DNA of 54,169 bases from Acidimicrobiaceae bacterium (lineage in GTDB: Bacteria > Actinomycetota > Acidimicrobiia > Acidimicrobiales > Aldehydirespiratoraceae): contig JAPPLH010000066.1 of the NCBI GenBank assembly GCA_028819505.1, forward strand, positions 31,060-85,228, read 5' to 3'. Made by a program: the position numbers and the translations under genes. The notes under the pieces were generated by a model. That model was given only the letters and a program-made list of their open reading frames with translations. It was not told where the DNA came from and searched no databases. This document shows, in pieces, positions 40,956 to 49,189 of this stretch; position 1 is the first letter of the stretch; every line of letters starts with the position of its first letter.

Positions 40956-42500
40956 ATGCAACGTTCCACTACTCGGATTCCCTCCACAGCCGGCATCGAC
41001 GGTGATGTCCTGCTGGAACTCAGGAACGTCTCGAAGCGTTTCCCGGGCGTCTGCGCTCTCGATCAGGTCGACTTCGATCTCAGGGCCGGCGAGGTCCATG
41101 CCCTGTTCGGGGAGAACGGCGCGGGCAAGTCCACGCTGATCTCGATCGTCGCCGGAGCGCTCCGACCGACGGAGGGCGCCCTCGTCGTCGGTGGCGAGCC
41201 GGTCGAACTGCATTCTGTGCGGGATGCGCGCGGGCTCGGCATCAGCGCGGTCTTCCAGGAGTTCTCGCTGGTTCCTACGCTGACGGTGGCCGACAACCTG
41301 CTGCTCGGCTCCGAGCCGGGCACGCGAGGCCTCATCGATCGCCGGACGCTCCGAGCTGACGCTGACCGGCTGCTCCGCGACCTCGGATTCCCGCTGAAGC
41401 CCTCACAGCAGGTCAGTCGACTGTCGCGTGCGCAACAACAGATGGTCGAGATCGCAAAGGCGTTCCGATCCGACCTGCGTGTCCTGATACTCGACGAGCC
41501 GACCGCTTCCCTGACCGAGACCGAGGCGAGCCGACTGTTCGAGCTCGTCTGGGAGGCGCGGGGCCGCGGGCTCGGCGTCGTCTACGTCACTCACCGCCTC
41601 AAGGAGCTCTACCGATTGGCGGATCGAGTCACAGTGCTCCGGGACGGGCAGCGCGTGGACACCCTCGACCAGTCAGACGTCAGCGAGGATCGACTGCTTC
41701 GGCTCATGACCGGTCGCGTGATCGAGCAGGTGTTCCCCGACGTCGACACAACCCCCGAGGAGGTGGTGCTCCGAGTCCGCGATCTGACCACAGCGACGCG
41801 GTCCATTCTCAATGTGGACTTCGAAGTGCGAGCCGGTGAGATCGTGGGTTTCGCGGGGCTTGTCGGGTCCGGCAAGAGCAGCGCAGCCCGGGCCTGCTTC
41901 GGTGCCGAAGCCGTGCTGTCGGGCGCGATCGAACTTCACCGTCGCGATGTCACCGGCTCGACGCCGCGCCAGATGCTGCGCCGGGGGATGTTCTACGTGC
42001 CCTCCGACCGCAAGACCGACGGACTGCTGATGATGCGGAGCGTGCGCGAGAACGTCGCCCTGCCGTGCCTGTCTCTCGACCGTTTCTCGAAGCTGACACT
42101 GCTGCGAAGAGCCGCCGAACGCGAGGTCACCGACGAGGTGACCCGACGCGTCCGGCTCTACCCGCACGCCCTCGAGCGACCGGTGGAGCATTTCTCCGGA
42201 GGCAATCAGCAGAAGGTCCTGCTCGCGAAGGCCCTCGCACGCGACGTGGACGTGTTTGTGTTCGACGAACCGACGGTCGGCGTGGATGTCGGAACACGCG
42301 TGGCGATCTACAACCTCATGGCCGAACTCTGCGCAAAGGGCGCAGCGGTGGTCCTGGTGTCGTCGGACTTGCCCGAGATCCTCCACCTGACGCACAGGGC
42401 GTACGTGTTCCACCACGGGCGGATCGTCGACCATCTCGTCGGCGACGAGATAACCGAGGAGAACGTCCTTCGGAACTTCCTCGACAAGGGCGCGGCATGA
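40956..42500 (+). CDS. ABC transporter ATP-binding protein, ribose/sugar type (two ATPase domains)
   Basis: The 514-residue protein has two fused ATPase domains like RbsA. Domain 1 has Walker A GENGAGKST, a degenerate signature LSRAQQQMVEIAKAF and Walker B LILDEPTASLT. Domain 2 has GLVGSGKSS, FSGGNQQKVLLAKAL and VFVFDEPTVGVDVG. It powers import by the permease that follows with an ATGA overlap. ATG 40956 is chosen as the first start after the lipoprotein gene, 25 bases upstream. The substrate is defined by context (PxpABC, biotin carboxylase) rather than by the ATPase: probably a lactam, cyclic amide or related nitrogen compound. Confidence 0.92.
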   Translation: MQRSTTRIPSTAGIDGDVLLELRNVSKRFPGVCALDQVDFDLRAGEVHALFGENGAGKSTLISIVAGALRPTEGALVVGGEPVELHSVRDARGLGISAVFQEFSLVPTLTVADNLLLGSEPGTRGLIDRRTLRADADRLLRDLGFPLKPSQQVSRLSRAQQQMVEIAKAFRSDLRVLILDEPTASLTETEASRLFELVWEARGRGLGVVYVTHRLKELYRLADRVTVLRDGQRVDTLDQSDVSEDRLLRLMTGRVIEQVFPDVDTTPEEVVLRVRDLTTATRSILNVDFEVRAGEIVGFAGLVGSGKSSAARACFGAEAVLSGAIELHRRDVTGSTPRQMLRRGMFYVPSDRKTDGLLMMRSVRENVALPCLSLDRFSKLTLLRRAAEREVTDEVTRRVRLYPHALERPVEHFSGGNQQKVLLAKALARDVDVFVFDEPTVGVDVGTRVAIYNLMAELCAKGAAVVLVSSDLPEILHLTHRAYVFHHGRIVDHLVGDEITEENVLRNFLDKGAA

Positions 42501-43564
42501 ACGAGACCCTTCAGGACGAGGCGCCCGACCCGAGGACCGCTGAGAGCCGCGTCAAGCGGACACCGCTCGAATGGATCGAGTACGGGTTCGTCAAGATCGG
42601 CGTACTGCCCCCTCTGCTGCTCATCGCGGTCGTCGTGTTCTCCCAGATGTCCGAGAACTTCCTGGATCTCGGCAACTTCGAGAATGTCCTGCGCCAGCAC
42701 ACCTTCCTCATCATCGTCTCGCTCGGGCAGATGCTGGTGCTCGTCACCGGCGGCTTCGACCTGTCGGTCGGCACAGGCACCGCTCTGGTCTCGGTCGTGA
42801 CCGCGACCGTGATGGCCGACGTCTATGCCGGCGGATCCGGCTCCGTGACCTCCGCCGTCGCTGCCGGGATGATCCTTGGAGTTCTCGCCGGCGGCGGTCT
42901 GGGGCTTGTGAACGGCATCGGCGTCTCGATGTTCCGGGTATCGCCGTTCATCATGACGCTCGGCACTGCATCCGTCGCCCTCGGGCTCGCCCTCTACATG
43001 ACGAGCGGCGTCCCGGTGAGAGGGATACCGCCGAAGTTCTCCGACATTTTCGGCTTCGGGGAGTGGGCCGGCTTCGCGACGCCGATCTGGGTCACCGCGG
43101 CCGTCGTCGTCGTCGTCAGCGTGATCATGACCTGGACGCGGCTCGGTCGGTACTTCTATGCCATCGGCGGCAACGCCAACGCCGCGGTTCTGTCCGGCGT
43201 GAAGGTGAGACTGAATCTCACCTCTGCCTATGTCATCGCCGGTCTGTTGATGGGCCTGAGCGCAGTCCTGTTGACGGCGAGGCTCGAGACGGGCGAGGCC
43301 AACATCGGCACGAACCTGCCGCTCCAATCGATAGCCGCATGTGTGATCGGCGGCGTCTCGCTACGGGGCGGTATCGGGCGCACGTCGAGCGTCGTGCTGG
43401 GCGCACTGTTCATCGGGCTGGTGCAGAACGGCATGAACCTCGCCCGCATCCAGTCGTTCATGCAGATGATCGTCCTCGGCTCGCTGCTGATTGTGGCCGT
43501 CATCTCCGACCAGATCCGCCAGCGCTCGGTTGCCCGACTGGCATCCGCGGGAGTGCTGGGATGA
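42497..43564 (+). CDS. ABC transporter permease, ribose/sugar (RbsC) type
   Basis: The 355-residue integral membrane protein has about ten hydrophobic segments (for example PPLLLIAVVVFSQM, FLIIVSLGQMLVLVTGG) and the RbsC signatures GGFDLSVGTGTALVSV, LGLVNGIGVSMFRVSPFIMT and GGNANAAVLSGVKVR. A single permease gene, presumably working as a homodimer, fits the family. It starts within the stop of the ATPase gene (ATGA) and its own stop overlaps the start of pxpA, showing tight co-expression. Confidence 0.92.
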   Translation: MNETLQDEAPDPRTAESRVKRTPLEWIEYGFVKIGVLPPLLLIAVVVFSQMSENFLDLGNFENVLRQHTFLIIVSLGQMLVLVTGGFDLSVGTGTALVSVVTATVMADVYAGGSGSVTSAVAAGMILGVLAGGGLGLVNGIGVSMFRVSPFIMTLGTASVALGLALYMTSGVPVRGIPPKFSDIFGFGEWAGFATPIWVTAAVVVVVSVIMTWTRLGRYFYAIGGNANAAVLSGVKVRLNLTSAYVIAGLLMGLSAVLLTARLETGEANIGTNLPLQSIAACVIGGVSLRGGIGRTSSVVLGALFIGLVQNGMNLARIQSFMQMIVLGSLLIVAVISDQIRQRSVARLASAGVLG

Positions 43565-44358
43565 CCGAGAGGAGCAAAGAAAGCGTGACTCCAACGACAA
43601 CGATCGGTGTCAACTGCGACATGGGCGAGTCCTTCGGCATCTACACGCTCGGCTGCGATGAGGAGCTGATGTCTCACATCACAGCCGCCAATGTCGCCTG
43701 CGGCTTCCATGCCGGCGACCCCAGCGTGATGGCGGAGACCATCGCCGCCGCGAAGCGTCACGGCGTCGCGGTCGGAGCGCACCCGTCTCTGCCGGACCGG
43801 CAAGGGTTCGGGCGGCGCGAGATGAAGCTCCGCCCCGACGAGTTGGAGAGCCTCCTCACCTACCAGGTCGGGGCCCTCACCGGCTTCCTCGCCGCAGCGG
43901 GCATGGAGCTCCATCACCTCAAGGTGCATGGAGCGCTCTACGGGATGACGGCGCGGCAGTCCGACCTTGCGCTGACCGTCTGCGCGGTAGCGGCCGCCTA
44001 CGACGTTCCCGTCTACGGAATGGCGGGAACGATGCACGAGGAGTGCGCCCGACGCGCCGGCGTCGGATTCGTCTCCGAGTACTACTCGGACCTCGACTAC
44101 GCCGACGACGGGACGCTGATCATCAGCCGCACCCACGGCGCGGCCGAGCCTGAGTTGGCGGCTGAGCGAGCGCGCCGTGCGATCCGGGAGGGACTCGTGG
44201 AGTCGGTCGGCGGGGTTGATGTGGCAGTGCGGGCCGACACAGTGTGTCTGCACTCGGACACGCCCAACGCGGTCGAGCTCGCGGCAGCCGTCAGCTCAGT
44301 CGTAGCCGAAGAGAACGCCAGCCGACAGCCGGCGCCCCAAGGAGGACTTCAGCGATGA
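43561..44358 (+). CDS. pxpA: 5-oxoprolinase subunit PxpA (LamB/YcsF family)
   Basis: A 265-residue LamB/YcsF protein with the family blocks GVNCDMGESFGIY, ANVACGFHAGDPSVM, VGAHPSLPDRQGFGRREM, LHHLKVHGALYGM and VRADTVCLHSDTPNAV. PxpA works with PxpB and PxpC in ATP-dependent opening of 5-oxoproline to glutamate. In this cluster the BCCP and biotin carboxylase genes are inserted between pxpA and pxpBC, so the actual substrate may be another lactam or amide. Start and stop overlap both neighbours by four bases. Confidence 0.92.
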   Translation: MTERSKESVTPTTTIGVNCDMGESFGIYTLGCDEELMSHITAANVACGFHAGDPSVMAETIAAAKRHGVAVGAHPSLPDRQGFGRREMKLRPDELESLLTYQVGALTGFLAAAGMELHHLKVHGALYGMTARQSDLALTVCAVAAAYDVPVYGMAGTMHEECARRAGVGFVSEYYSDLDYADDGTLIISRTHGAAEPELAAERARRAIREGLVESVGGVDVAVRADTVCLHSDTPNAVELAAAVSSVVAEENASRQPAPQGGLQR

Positions 44359-44618
44359 GTCACGAGATCCGCTCGCCCATTCCGGGTGTCTTCTACCGAC
44401 GGCCTGCGCCGGACCAGGACCCCTATGTTGTGATCGGAAGCCGAATCGAGGAAGATACGCAGGTCGCTCTCGTCGAGGTCATGAAGAACTTCCACCCCGT
44501 CGTCGCTGGAGTGGTCGGCGTCATCGCGTCGATCGAGGTGGAGGACGGCGGCATGGTTGGACCAGGTGACGTCCTGATGACGGTGGACGAGGCCCCGGGC
44601 GAAGGTGCCGTGCCGTGA
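44355..44618 (+). CDS. Short biotin carboxyl carrier protein (AccB-like)
   Basis: An 87-residue biotinyl domain: SPIPGVFYRRPAPDQDPYVV, the biotinylation motif EVMKNFHPV with acceptor K44 (MKN instead of the usual MKM), and GVVGVIASIEVEDGGMVGPG. The N-terminal Ala/Pro linker of fatty-acid AccB is missing, as in carriers linked to YcsF/KipI/KipA clusters. It should carry carboxybiotin between the biotin carboxylase encoded next and a carboxyltransferase partner, perhaps PxpB/PxpC. Its ATG overlaps the pxpA stop, and its stop overlaps the accC-like GTG. Confidence 0.9.
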   Translation: MSHEIRSPIPGVFYRRPAPDQDPYVVIGSRIEEDTQVALVEVMKNFHPVVAGVVGVIASIEVEDGGMVGPGDVLMTVDEAPGEGAVP

Positions 44619-45973
44619 AGCTCCTGGTCGCGAATCGCGGGGAGATCGCCACGCGCGTCATCCGGGCAGCCACGGAGCTCGGCGTCGAGACAGTAGCGGT
44701 CTACTCCGAGGCGGACGCCGGCGCGCGGCATGTCGTGATCGCCACCGAGTCGGTTCTCATCGGGCCGCCGCCGGCGACTCAGAGCTACCTGAACATGGAC
44801 GCGATCGTCGCCGCGGCGCACGCCAGCGGCGCTGATGCCATTCACCCCGGCTACGGGTTCCTGGCCGAGAACGCCGCCTTCGCCCAGCGGTGCATCGACG
44901 AAGGCATCAGGTTCGTGGGCCCCGACGCGAGGGCGATCTCCCTCATGGGCGACAAGGCGGCCGCCCGCGGGACCGCCGTGTCGGCCGGGGTTCCCGTCGT
45001 GCCGGGAACCGAAGGCGGCGTCGCGAGCGTTGCTGAAGCCGAGCGTGCTTCGGAACGTATCGGGTTCCCTCTCCTCATCAAGGCGGCAGCCGGCGGGGGC
45101 GGCCGGGGGATCAAGATCGTGCATGACGCCGCGAGCCTCGCTGACGAGATGACCATGGCCCAGACGGAGGCCAGGGCCGCCTTCGGTGACGACGCCGTGT
45201 ACCTCGAGAAGTTCATCGCGCCGGCACGACACATCGAGGTGCAGGTCTTCGGGGATGGCTTGGATGCTGTCCACTTGTACGAGCGGGAGTGTTCGCTGCA
45301 GCGTCGCCGCCAGAAGCTGATAGAGGAGGCGCTGGCGCCCGGCCTCCCGGAAGATGTGCGGCGGGAGATGTACAGCGCGGCCGTCGCTCTGTCGCAGGCC
45401 GTCTCCTACGAGGGCGCCGGCACAGTCGAGTTCCTCGTCGACCAGAACACCAACGAGTTCTTCTTCATCGAGATGAACACGAGGATCCAGGTCGAGCACC
45501 CGGTCACGGAACTGGTGTGCGGCGTGGATCTCGTCCGGGAGCAACTCCATCAAGCGAATGGCCGGAACAGGAGTCTCGACCAGATGACTTCGACCCCTCG
45601 CGGGGCCGCCATCGAGATGCGCATCAACGCCGAGGATCCCGACAACGACTTCTTCCCCTCGCCCGGAACGATCACCGGCATGGAACTGCCGATGGGGCCC
45701 GGCGTCCGGATCTCGACCGCCGTGACGGCCGGGTCCGAGGTCTCGCCCTACTACGACTCGCTCATCGCCAAGATCATCGTGTGGGACGTCGACCGGCCCG
45801 CCGCGGTACGACGCGCGAAGCGAGCCATGGGCGAACTCCTAGTCGAGGGCGTCAAGACCACCGCACCGTTGATTGTCGACCTGCTCCAGACGCCAGAGAT
45901 GGCCGACGGCGTCTACGACACCGGGTTCGTCGAACGCTGGCTGGACAGCCGACAGGAAGGACCCCAACCATGA
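44615..45973 (+). CDS. Biotin carboxylase (AccC family)
   Basis: A 452-residue biotin carboxylase starting at GTG 44615. The three-domain ATP-grasp enzyme is complete: NRGEIATRVIRAATELGV at the N-terminus, SADAIHPGYGFLAEN, glycine loop KAAAGGGGRGIK, EVQVFGDG, ECSLQRRRQKLIEEA, FFIEMNTRIQVEHPVTE. It carboxylates the biotin on the BCCP using ATP and bicarbonate. No acyl-CoA carboxyltransferase (AccA/AccD) gene is present. In urea carboxylase the same domain works with KipI/KipA-like domains, which are encoded by the next two genes. Confidence 0.93.
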   Translation: MKLLVANRGEIATRVIRAATELGVETVAVYSEADAGARHVVIATESVLIGPPPATQSYLNMDAIVAAAHASGADAIHPGYGFLAENAAFAQRCIDEGIRFVGPDARAISLMGDKAAARGTAVSAGVPVVPGTEGGVASVAEAERASERIGFPLLIKAAAGGGGRGIKIVHDAASLADEMTMAQTEARAAFGDDAVYLEKFIAPARHIEVQVFGDGLDAVHLYERECSLQRRRQKLIEEALAPGLPEDVRREMYSAAVALSQAVSYEGAGTVEFLVDQNTNEFFFIEMNTRIQVEHPVTELVCGVDLVREQLHQANGRNRSLDQMTSTPRGAAIEMRINAEDPDNDFFPSPGTITGMELPMGPGVRISTAVTAGSEVSPYYDSLIAKIIVWDVDRPAAVRRAKRAMGELLVEGVKTTAPLIVDLLQTPEMADGVYDTGFVERWLDSRQEGPQP

Positions 45974-46860
45974 CCGGCACGGCCTCAGCGCGTTACAGCT
46001 TCGGCGGGGATGACCACGTATTCGTCGAACTCGACGGGGAGATGAGCCTCACCGCCAACTTCAAGGCGATGGCCATCACCCAGGCGCTGGAAGAACGGCG
46101 ACTCGACGGGGTCATCGACATCTGTCCCGCCAACGCCTCCTACCAGATCCGCTTCGACCCACTGGTGCTTCCACCGACCGATCTTGTGGAACTCCTGAAG
46201 CAGATCGAGTCGGATGTCGGCGACGCGACCGACATCCAGCTCGACACCTCCATCGTCGAGGTCCCGGTTCTGTACAATGACCCGTGGACGCACGAGACCC
46301 TGATGCGCTTCCGGACCCACCATCAGACCCCCGACTCGACCGATCTCGAATACGCCGCCGAGATCAACGGCTACACGAGCGTCGACTCGTTCGTCGAAGC
46401 GCACTCGGGATCGCCCTGGTTCACTTCGATGGTCGGGTTCGTGGCCGGGCTGCCGTTCCTGTTCCAGATGGTGCCGCGCGAGCGCCAGCTGCAGGTCCCG
46501 AAGTACCCGCGGCCGCGGACGGACACTCCGAAGCAGGCGATCGGCTACGGCGGGTGCTTCACTGCGATCTACAGCGTGCGCGGCGCCGGCGGCTACCAGC
46601 TGTTCGGGATCACTCCAGCGCCCATCTACGACCCGACACAGCAGCACCCCGACTTCGAGGACTTCATGGTGTTCTTCAAGCCCGGCACGATTGCGAAGCT
46701 CGAACCCATCGATCGCGCTGCCTACGACCGGATCGTCGAGCAGGTCGAAGCCAGGGCCTTCCGATTCAAGCAACGGCCAGTCAGGTTCTCACTAGGCGAG
46801 TTCCTGAACGATCCCGACGCCTACAACGCCGGACTGCTGGAGGTGCTCCGTGGGAGTTAG
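45970..46860 (+). CDS. pxpB: 5-oxoprolinase subunit PxpB (KipI/AHS1 family)
   Basis: The 296-residue product has allophanate hydrolase subunit 1-like (AHS1/KipI) features: VFVELDGEMSLTANFKAMAI, FDPLVLPPTDLVELL, VEVPVLYNDPW, PWFTSMVGFVAGLPFLFQM, IGYGGCFTAIYSVRGAGGYQ and LFGITPAPIYD. It is somewhat longer than B. subtilis KipI, with an extra C-terminal segment (EARAFRFKQRPVRFSLGEF). It pairs with PxpC. The pair is homologous to the carboxyltransferase domain of urea carboxylase, relevant because BCCP and biotin carboxylase genes directly precede it. ATG overlaps the previous stop. Confidence 0.9.
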   Translation: MTGTASARYSFGGDDHVFVELDGEMSLTANFKAMAITQALEERRLDGVIDICPANASYQIRFDPLVLPPTDLVELLKQIESDVGDATDIQLDTSIVEVPVLYNDPWTHETLMRFRTHHQTPDSTDLEYAAEINGYTSVDSFVEAHSGSPWFTSMVGFVAGLPFLFQMVPRERQLQVPKYPRPRTDTPKQAIGYGGCFTAIYSVRGAGGYQLFGITPAPIYDPTQQHPDFEDFMVFFKPGTIAKLEPIDRAAYDRIVEQVEARAFRFKQRPVRFSLGEFLNDPDAYNAGLLEVLRGS

Positions 46861-47818
46861 AGTCCTGAAGCCCGGGATGTCGACCACGATCCAGGATCGT
46901 GGCCGCTACGGCTACTACAGCGTCGGCATCCCGCCATCCGGGTCGCTCGACCAGTTCTCGTCGTTCGCCGCGAACCTCCTCGTGGGCAACCCCGATGAGG
47001 CTGCCGTTCTCGAGTGCACCTACCTGGGCCCGCAACTGCTGTTCGAGGCGCCCTGCGTCGTCGCCGTGACCGGGGCGGACCTCCCGCCGTTGGTCAACAG
47101 AGTCCCGAGACCCCTGTGGGAGAGCTTCGAGGTGTCCGAGGGCGACGTGTTGTCTTTCGACTATCTGACCGCAGGTGCCCGCGCCTACATCGCCTTCTCC
47201 GGGGGGATCGACGTGCCCGAGGTGTTGGGCAGCCGCTCGACCTACACGCTGGGCAGCATGGGCGGGATCAACGGCCGCGTTCTCGCAGAGGGAGACTGGA
47301 TCGCTCTCGGACCGGTTGACGGATCACGCGTCGGACGCGCCGTGCCTGAGGCTCTCCGGCCCACTCACCCGTATCAGCGCGAGATCCGAGTGATGATGGG
47401 CCTGTTCGACCATCGCCTGACGGCCACCGGGCGCGAGACCTTCCTCGGCACCGACTGGCGCCTCACCCCGGTCGCGGACCGGACCGGCTTCCGCTACCAG
47501 GGCGCCGAACTCGAGTTCAAGGATCGGACGCCGCCGTTCGGGGCTGGAAGCGACCCGTCCAACATCGTGGACGCTCCGTACCCCATCGGATCGATTCAGG
47601 TGCCCAGCGGCATCGAACCGATAGTCCTCCACCGTGATGCCGTGTCCGGAGGCGGATACTGCATGGTGGCCACGGTCATCGGCGCCGACATGGACGACGT
47701 CGGCCAGTCTCCACCGAACATCACGACACGGTTCGTGGAGGTGGACCTCGAGACAGCCCTCCAGGCTCGGCGAGACCGGGAGGCGCGGTTCGCCCGCTTG
47801 CGTGAAGAGCTGGCATGA
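46850..47818 (+). CDS. pxpC: 5-oxoprolinase subunit PxpC (KipA/AHS2 family)
   Basis: A 322-residue AHS2/KipA protein: VLKPGMSTTIQDRGRYGYYS, VGIPPSGSLDQFSSFAANLL, VGNPDEAAVLECTYLGPQLL, YIAFSGGIDVPEVLGSRSTY and TPPFGAGSDPSNIVDAPYPI. With PxpB it forms the second half of the oxoprolinase or of a urea carboxylase-like carboxyltransferase. GTG 46850 lies 11 bases inside pxpB, and the stop overlaps the bioB start by four bases. Confidence 0.91.
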   Translation: MGVRVLKPGMSTTIQDRGRYGYYSVGIPPSGSLDQFSSFAANLLVGNPDEAAVLECTYLGPQLLFEAPCVVAVTGADLPPLVNRVPRPLWESFEVSEGDVLSFDYLTAGARAYIAFSGGIDVPEVLGSRSTYTLGSMGGINGRVLAEGDWIALGPVDGSRVGRAVPEALRPTHPYQREIRVMMGLFDHRLTATGRETFLGTDWRLTPVADRTGFRYQGAELEFKDRTPPFGAGSDPSNIVDAPYPIGSIQVPSGIEPIVLHRDAVSGGGYCMVATVIGADMDDVGQSPPNITTRFVEVDLETALQARRDREARFARLREELA

Positions 47819-48840
47819 AGGCGGCGACCGTGACGTCCAGCAACTACCGCACGATGTTGCGCCAAGCCGAATCTGCGCTGATCGACGAGCGCCGGATGCT
47901 GACCGCTCCGGAGCTGTCCCGCCTGGCGGACGTCGAGGACGACGGTGTGCCCGCGCTGGCGTCGCTTGCGCACGAAGTGCGGCTCGAATGGTGCGGCCCG
48001 ACCGTGGAGGTCGAGGGCATCCTCTCAGTGAAGACCGGCGGGTGTCCCGAGGACTGTCATTTCTGCTCCCAGTCCGCGCGTTTCGAAGAGGCAATGCCCG
48101 CGACGCCCTTTCTGGACGCCGACGAGGTACTCGCAGCCGCCCGCGAGACTGTCGGCACCGGAGCGTCGGAGTTCTGCATCGTGCTCGCTGTGCGCGGCCC
48201 CGATGAGAGGATGATGACCAGGATCCTGGAGATGGTTCCCATGGTCCAGGAGGAGACTGGCCTCAACGTGGCGGTCTCGGCCGGGATACTGGATCGCGAC
48301 CAGGCCGAGCGGTTCGCGGCCGGTGGCGTGCATCGGTACAACCACAACCTCGAGACGGCCAGGTCGTTCTTTCCGGCGATCGCGACTACCCACACCTGGG
48401 ACGACCGCTACCGGACATGCGAACTCGTCCGGGAGACCGGCATGGAGCTGTGCTGCGGCGCGCTCCTGGGCATGGGCGAGAGCGTCGAACAGCGAGTCGA
48501 GCTGTTGCTTCAGTTGCAGTCGCTGGACCCGACAGAGGTTCCTCTCAATTTCCTCAATCCTCGCCCCGGGACTCCGCTGATGCTCAGGCGACCCATGCGC
48601 CCCCTCGAGGCCATCCGCTGGATCGCCCTGTTCCGGCTCGGGCTGCCGGGTGTCATCCTGCGGTACGCGGGCGGCCGCGAAGTGACGCTGCGCGAGCTCC
48701 AGGCCATTGGGATGACGGCCGGGATCAACGCTCTCATCGTTGGCAACTACCTCACGACGCTCGGCAGGCATCCCGACGAGGACCTGAGGATGCTCGAGGA
48801 TCTCGGCATGCCGGTCGGGGCACTGACAGGGATCATCTGA
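47815..48840 (+). CDS. bioB: Biotin synthase BioB
   Basis: A 341-residue radical SAM enzyme that inserts sulfur into dethiobiotin. The radical SAM cluster ligands are C77, C81 and C84 (GGCPEDCHFCSQSARF). ASEFCIVLAVRGP, HRYNHNLETARSFFP, MELCCGALLGMGES and VILRYAGGRE supply the conserved cysteines and arginine for the auxiliary [2Fe-2S] cluster. The N-terminal 50 residues are longer than in E. coli BioB, as common in actinobacteria. ATG overlaps the pxpC stop, so biotin synthase is produced together with the biotin-dependent enzymes of the cluster. No bioF, bioA or bioD is in the window. Confidence 0.92.
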   Translation: MKAATVTSSNYRTMLRQAESALIDERRMLTAPELSRLADVEDDGVPALASLAHEVRLEWCGPTVEVEGILSVKTGGCPEDCHFCSQSARFEEAMPATPFLDADEVLAAARETVGTGASEFCIVLAVRGPDERMMTRILEMVPMVQEETGLNVAVSAGILDRDQAERFAAGGVHRYNHNLETARSFFPAIATTHTWDDRYRTCELVRETGMELCCGALLGMGESVEQRVELLLQLQSLDPTEVPLNFLNPRPGTPLMLRRPMRPLEAIRWIALFRLGLPGVILRYAGGREVTLRELQAIGMTAGINALIVGNYLTTLGRHPDEDLRMLEDLGMPVGALTGII

Positions 48841-48842
48841 AG

Positions 48843-49010
48843 GTGGGGGCACGGTGTGCAGGCTGCGGGCAGCCGTCCTGCGCTGGATGCCTCGCCCCGC
48901 TCGAGACGCCGAGGTACTGCGGAGCCTGCGGTGCGCTACTTCGGGTGCAGGTCTCGCCGTTGGGTTGGAACACGTCCTGTCGCCGGTGCCGAGCATCGGA
49001 GTCGTCGTGA
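48843..49010 (+). CDS. bsaP: Biotin synthase auxiliary protein BsaP
   Basis: A 55-residue Cys-rich protein beginning at GTG 48843, two bases after the bioB stop. It has CAGCGQPSCAGCLAPLETPR, YCGACGALLRVQVSPLGW and SCRRCR. This matches the short protein encoded beside bioB in actinobacteria (mycobacterial Rv1590-type, BsaP), which helps maintain the auxiliary iron-sulfur cluster of BioB for turnover. It supports an actinobacterial origin of this bioB. It is the last gene of the cluster. Confidence 0.8.
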   Translation: MGARCAGCGQPSCAGCLAPLETPRYCGACGALLRVQVSPLGWNTSCRRCRASESS

Positions 49011-49013
49011 CGC

Positions 49014-49169
49014 ATGTCTCGGCCCAAGCTGATCGAGGTGGCCTTGCCGCTGGCGGCCATCAACCGTGAGGCAGTTCGGGAGAAGTCGATCCGGCACGGG
49101 CATCCGTCGACGCTGCATCTGTGGTGGGCGCGGGCCAAGCTTCAATTGGCAGCAGGACGCCCCCTATAG
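49014..49169 (+). pseudogene. 51-codon stump of a second DUF1156 DNA methylase
   Basis: From ATG 49014 the sequence [20 protein letters not shown] continues with [20 protein letters not shown], nearly the same as residues 6-45 of the complete methylase encoded at 25764. Similarity stops at about 49135; the frame then reads through the left arm of a palindrome ([10 protein letters not shown]) to TAG 49167-49169. The remaining 870 codons are absent. It is a broken gene left at the junction between the biotin cluster and the lyase gene. Confidence 0.85.
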
Positions 49170-49189
49170 GGGCCATTCTGCTGCCAGTT
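49144..49189. terminator. 46-base near-perfect palindrome at convergent gene ends
   Basis: AATTGGCAGCAG (49144-49155) mirrors CTGCTGCCAGTT (49178-49189), and the centre is CCCCTATAGGGG. By eye 19 of 23 positions pair by Watson-Crick rules and two more as G-T. The two TAG stops of the converging frames (plus 49167-49169, minus 49166-49164) are in its centre. It probably acts as a bidirectional transcription terminator; there is no T-tract. An alternative is a scar of a palindromic mobile element. Confidence 0.7.

Noticed and set aside
42308-43327. Minus-strand 339-codon open frame opposite the permease
   Set aside because: His/Asp/Arg-rich antisense of a clear membrane protein gene; no start site or family.
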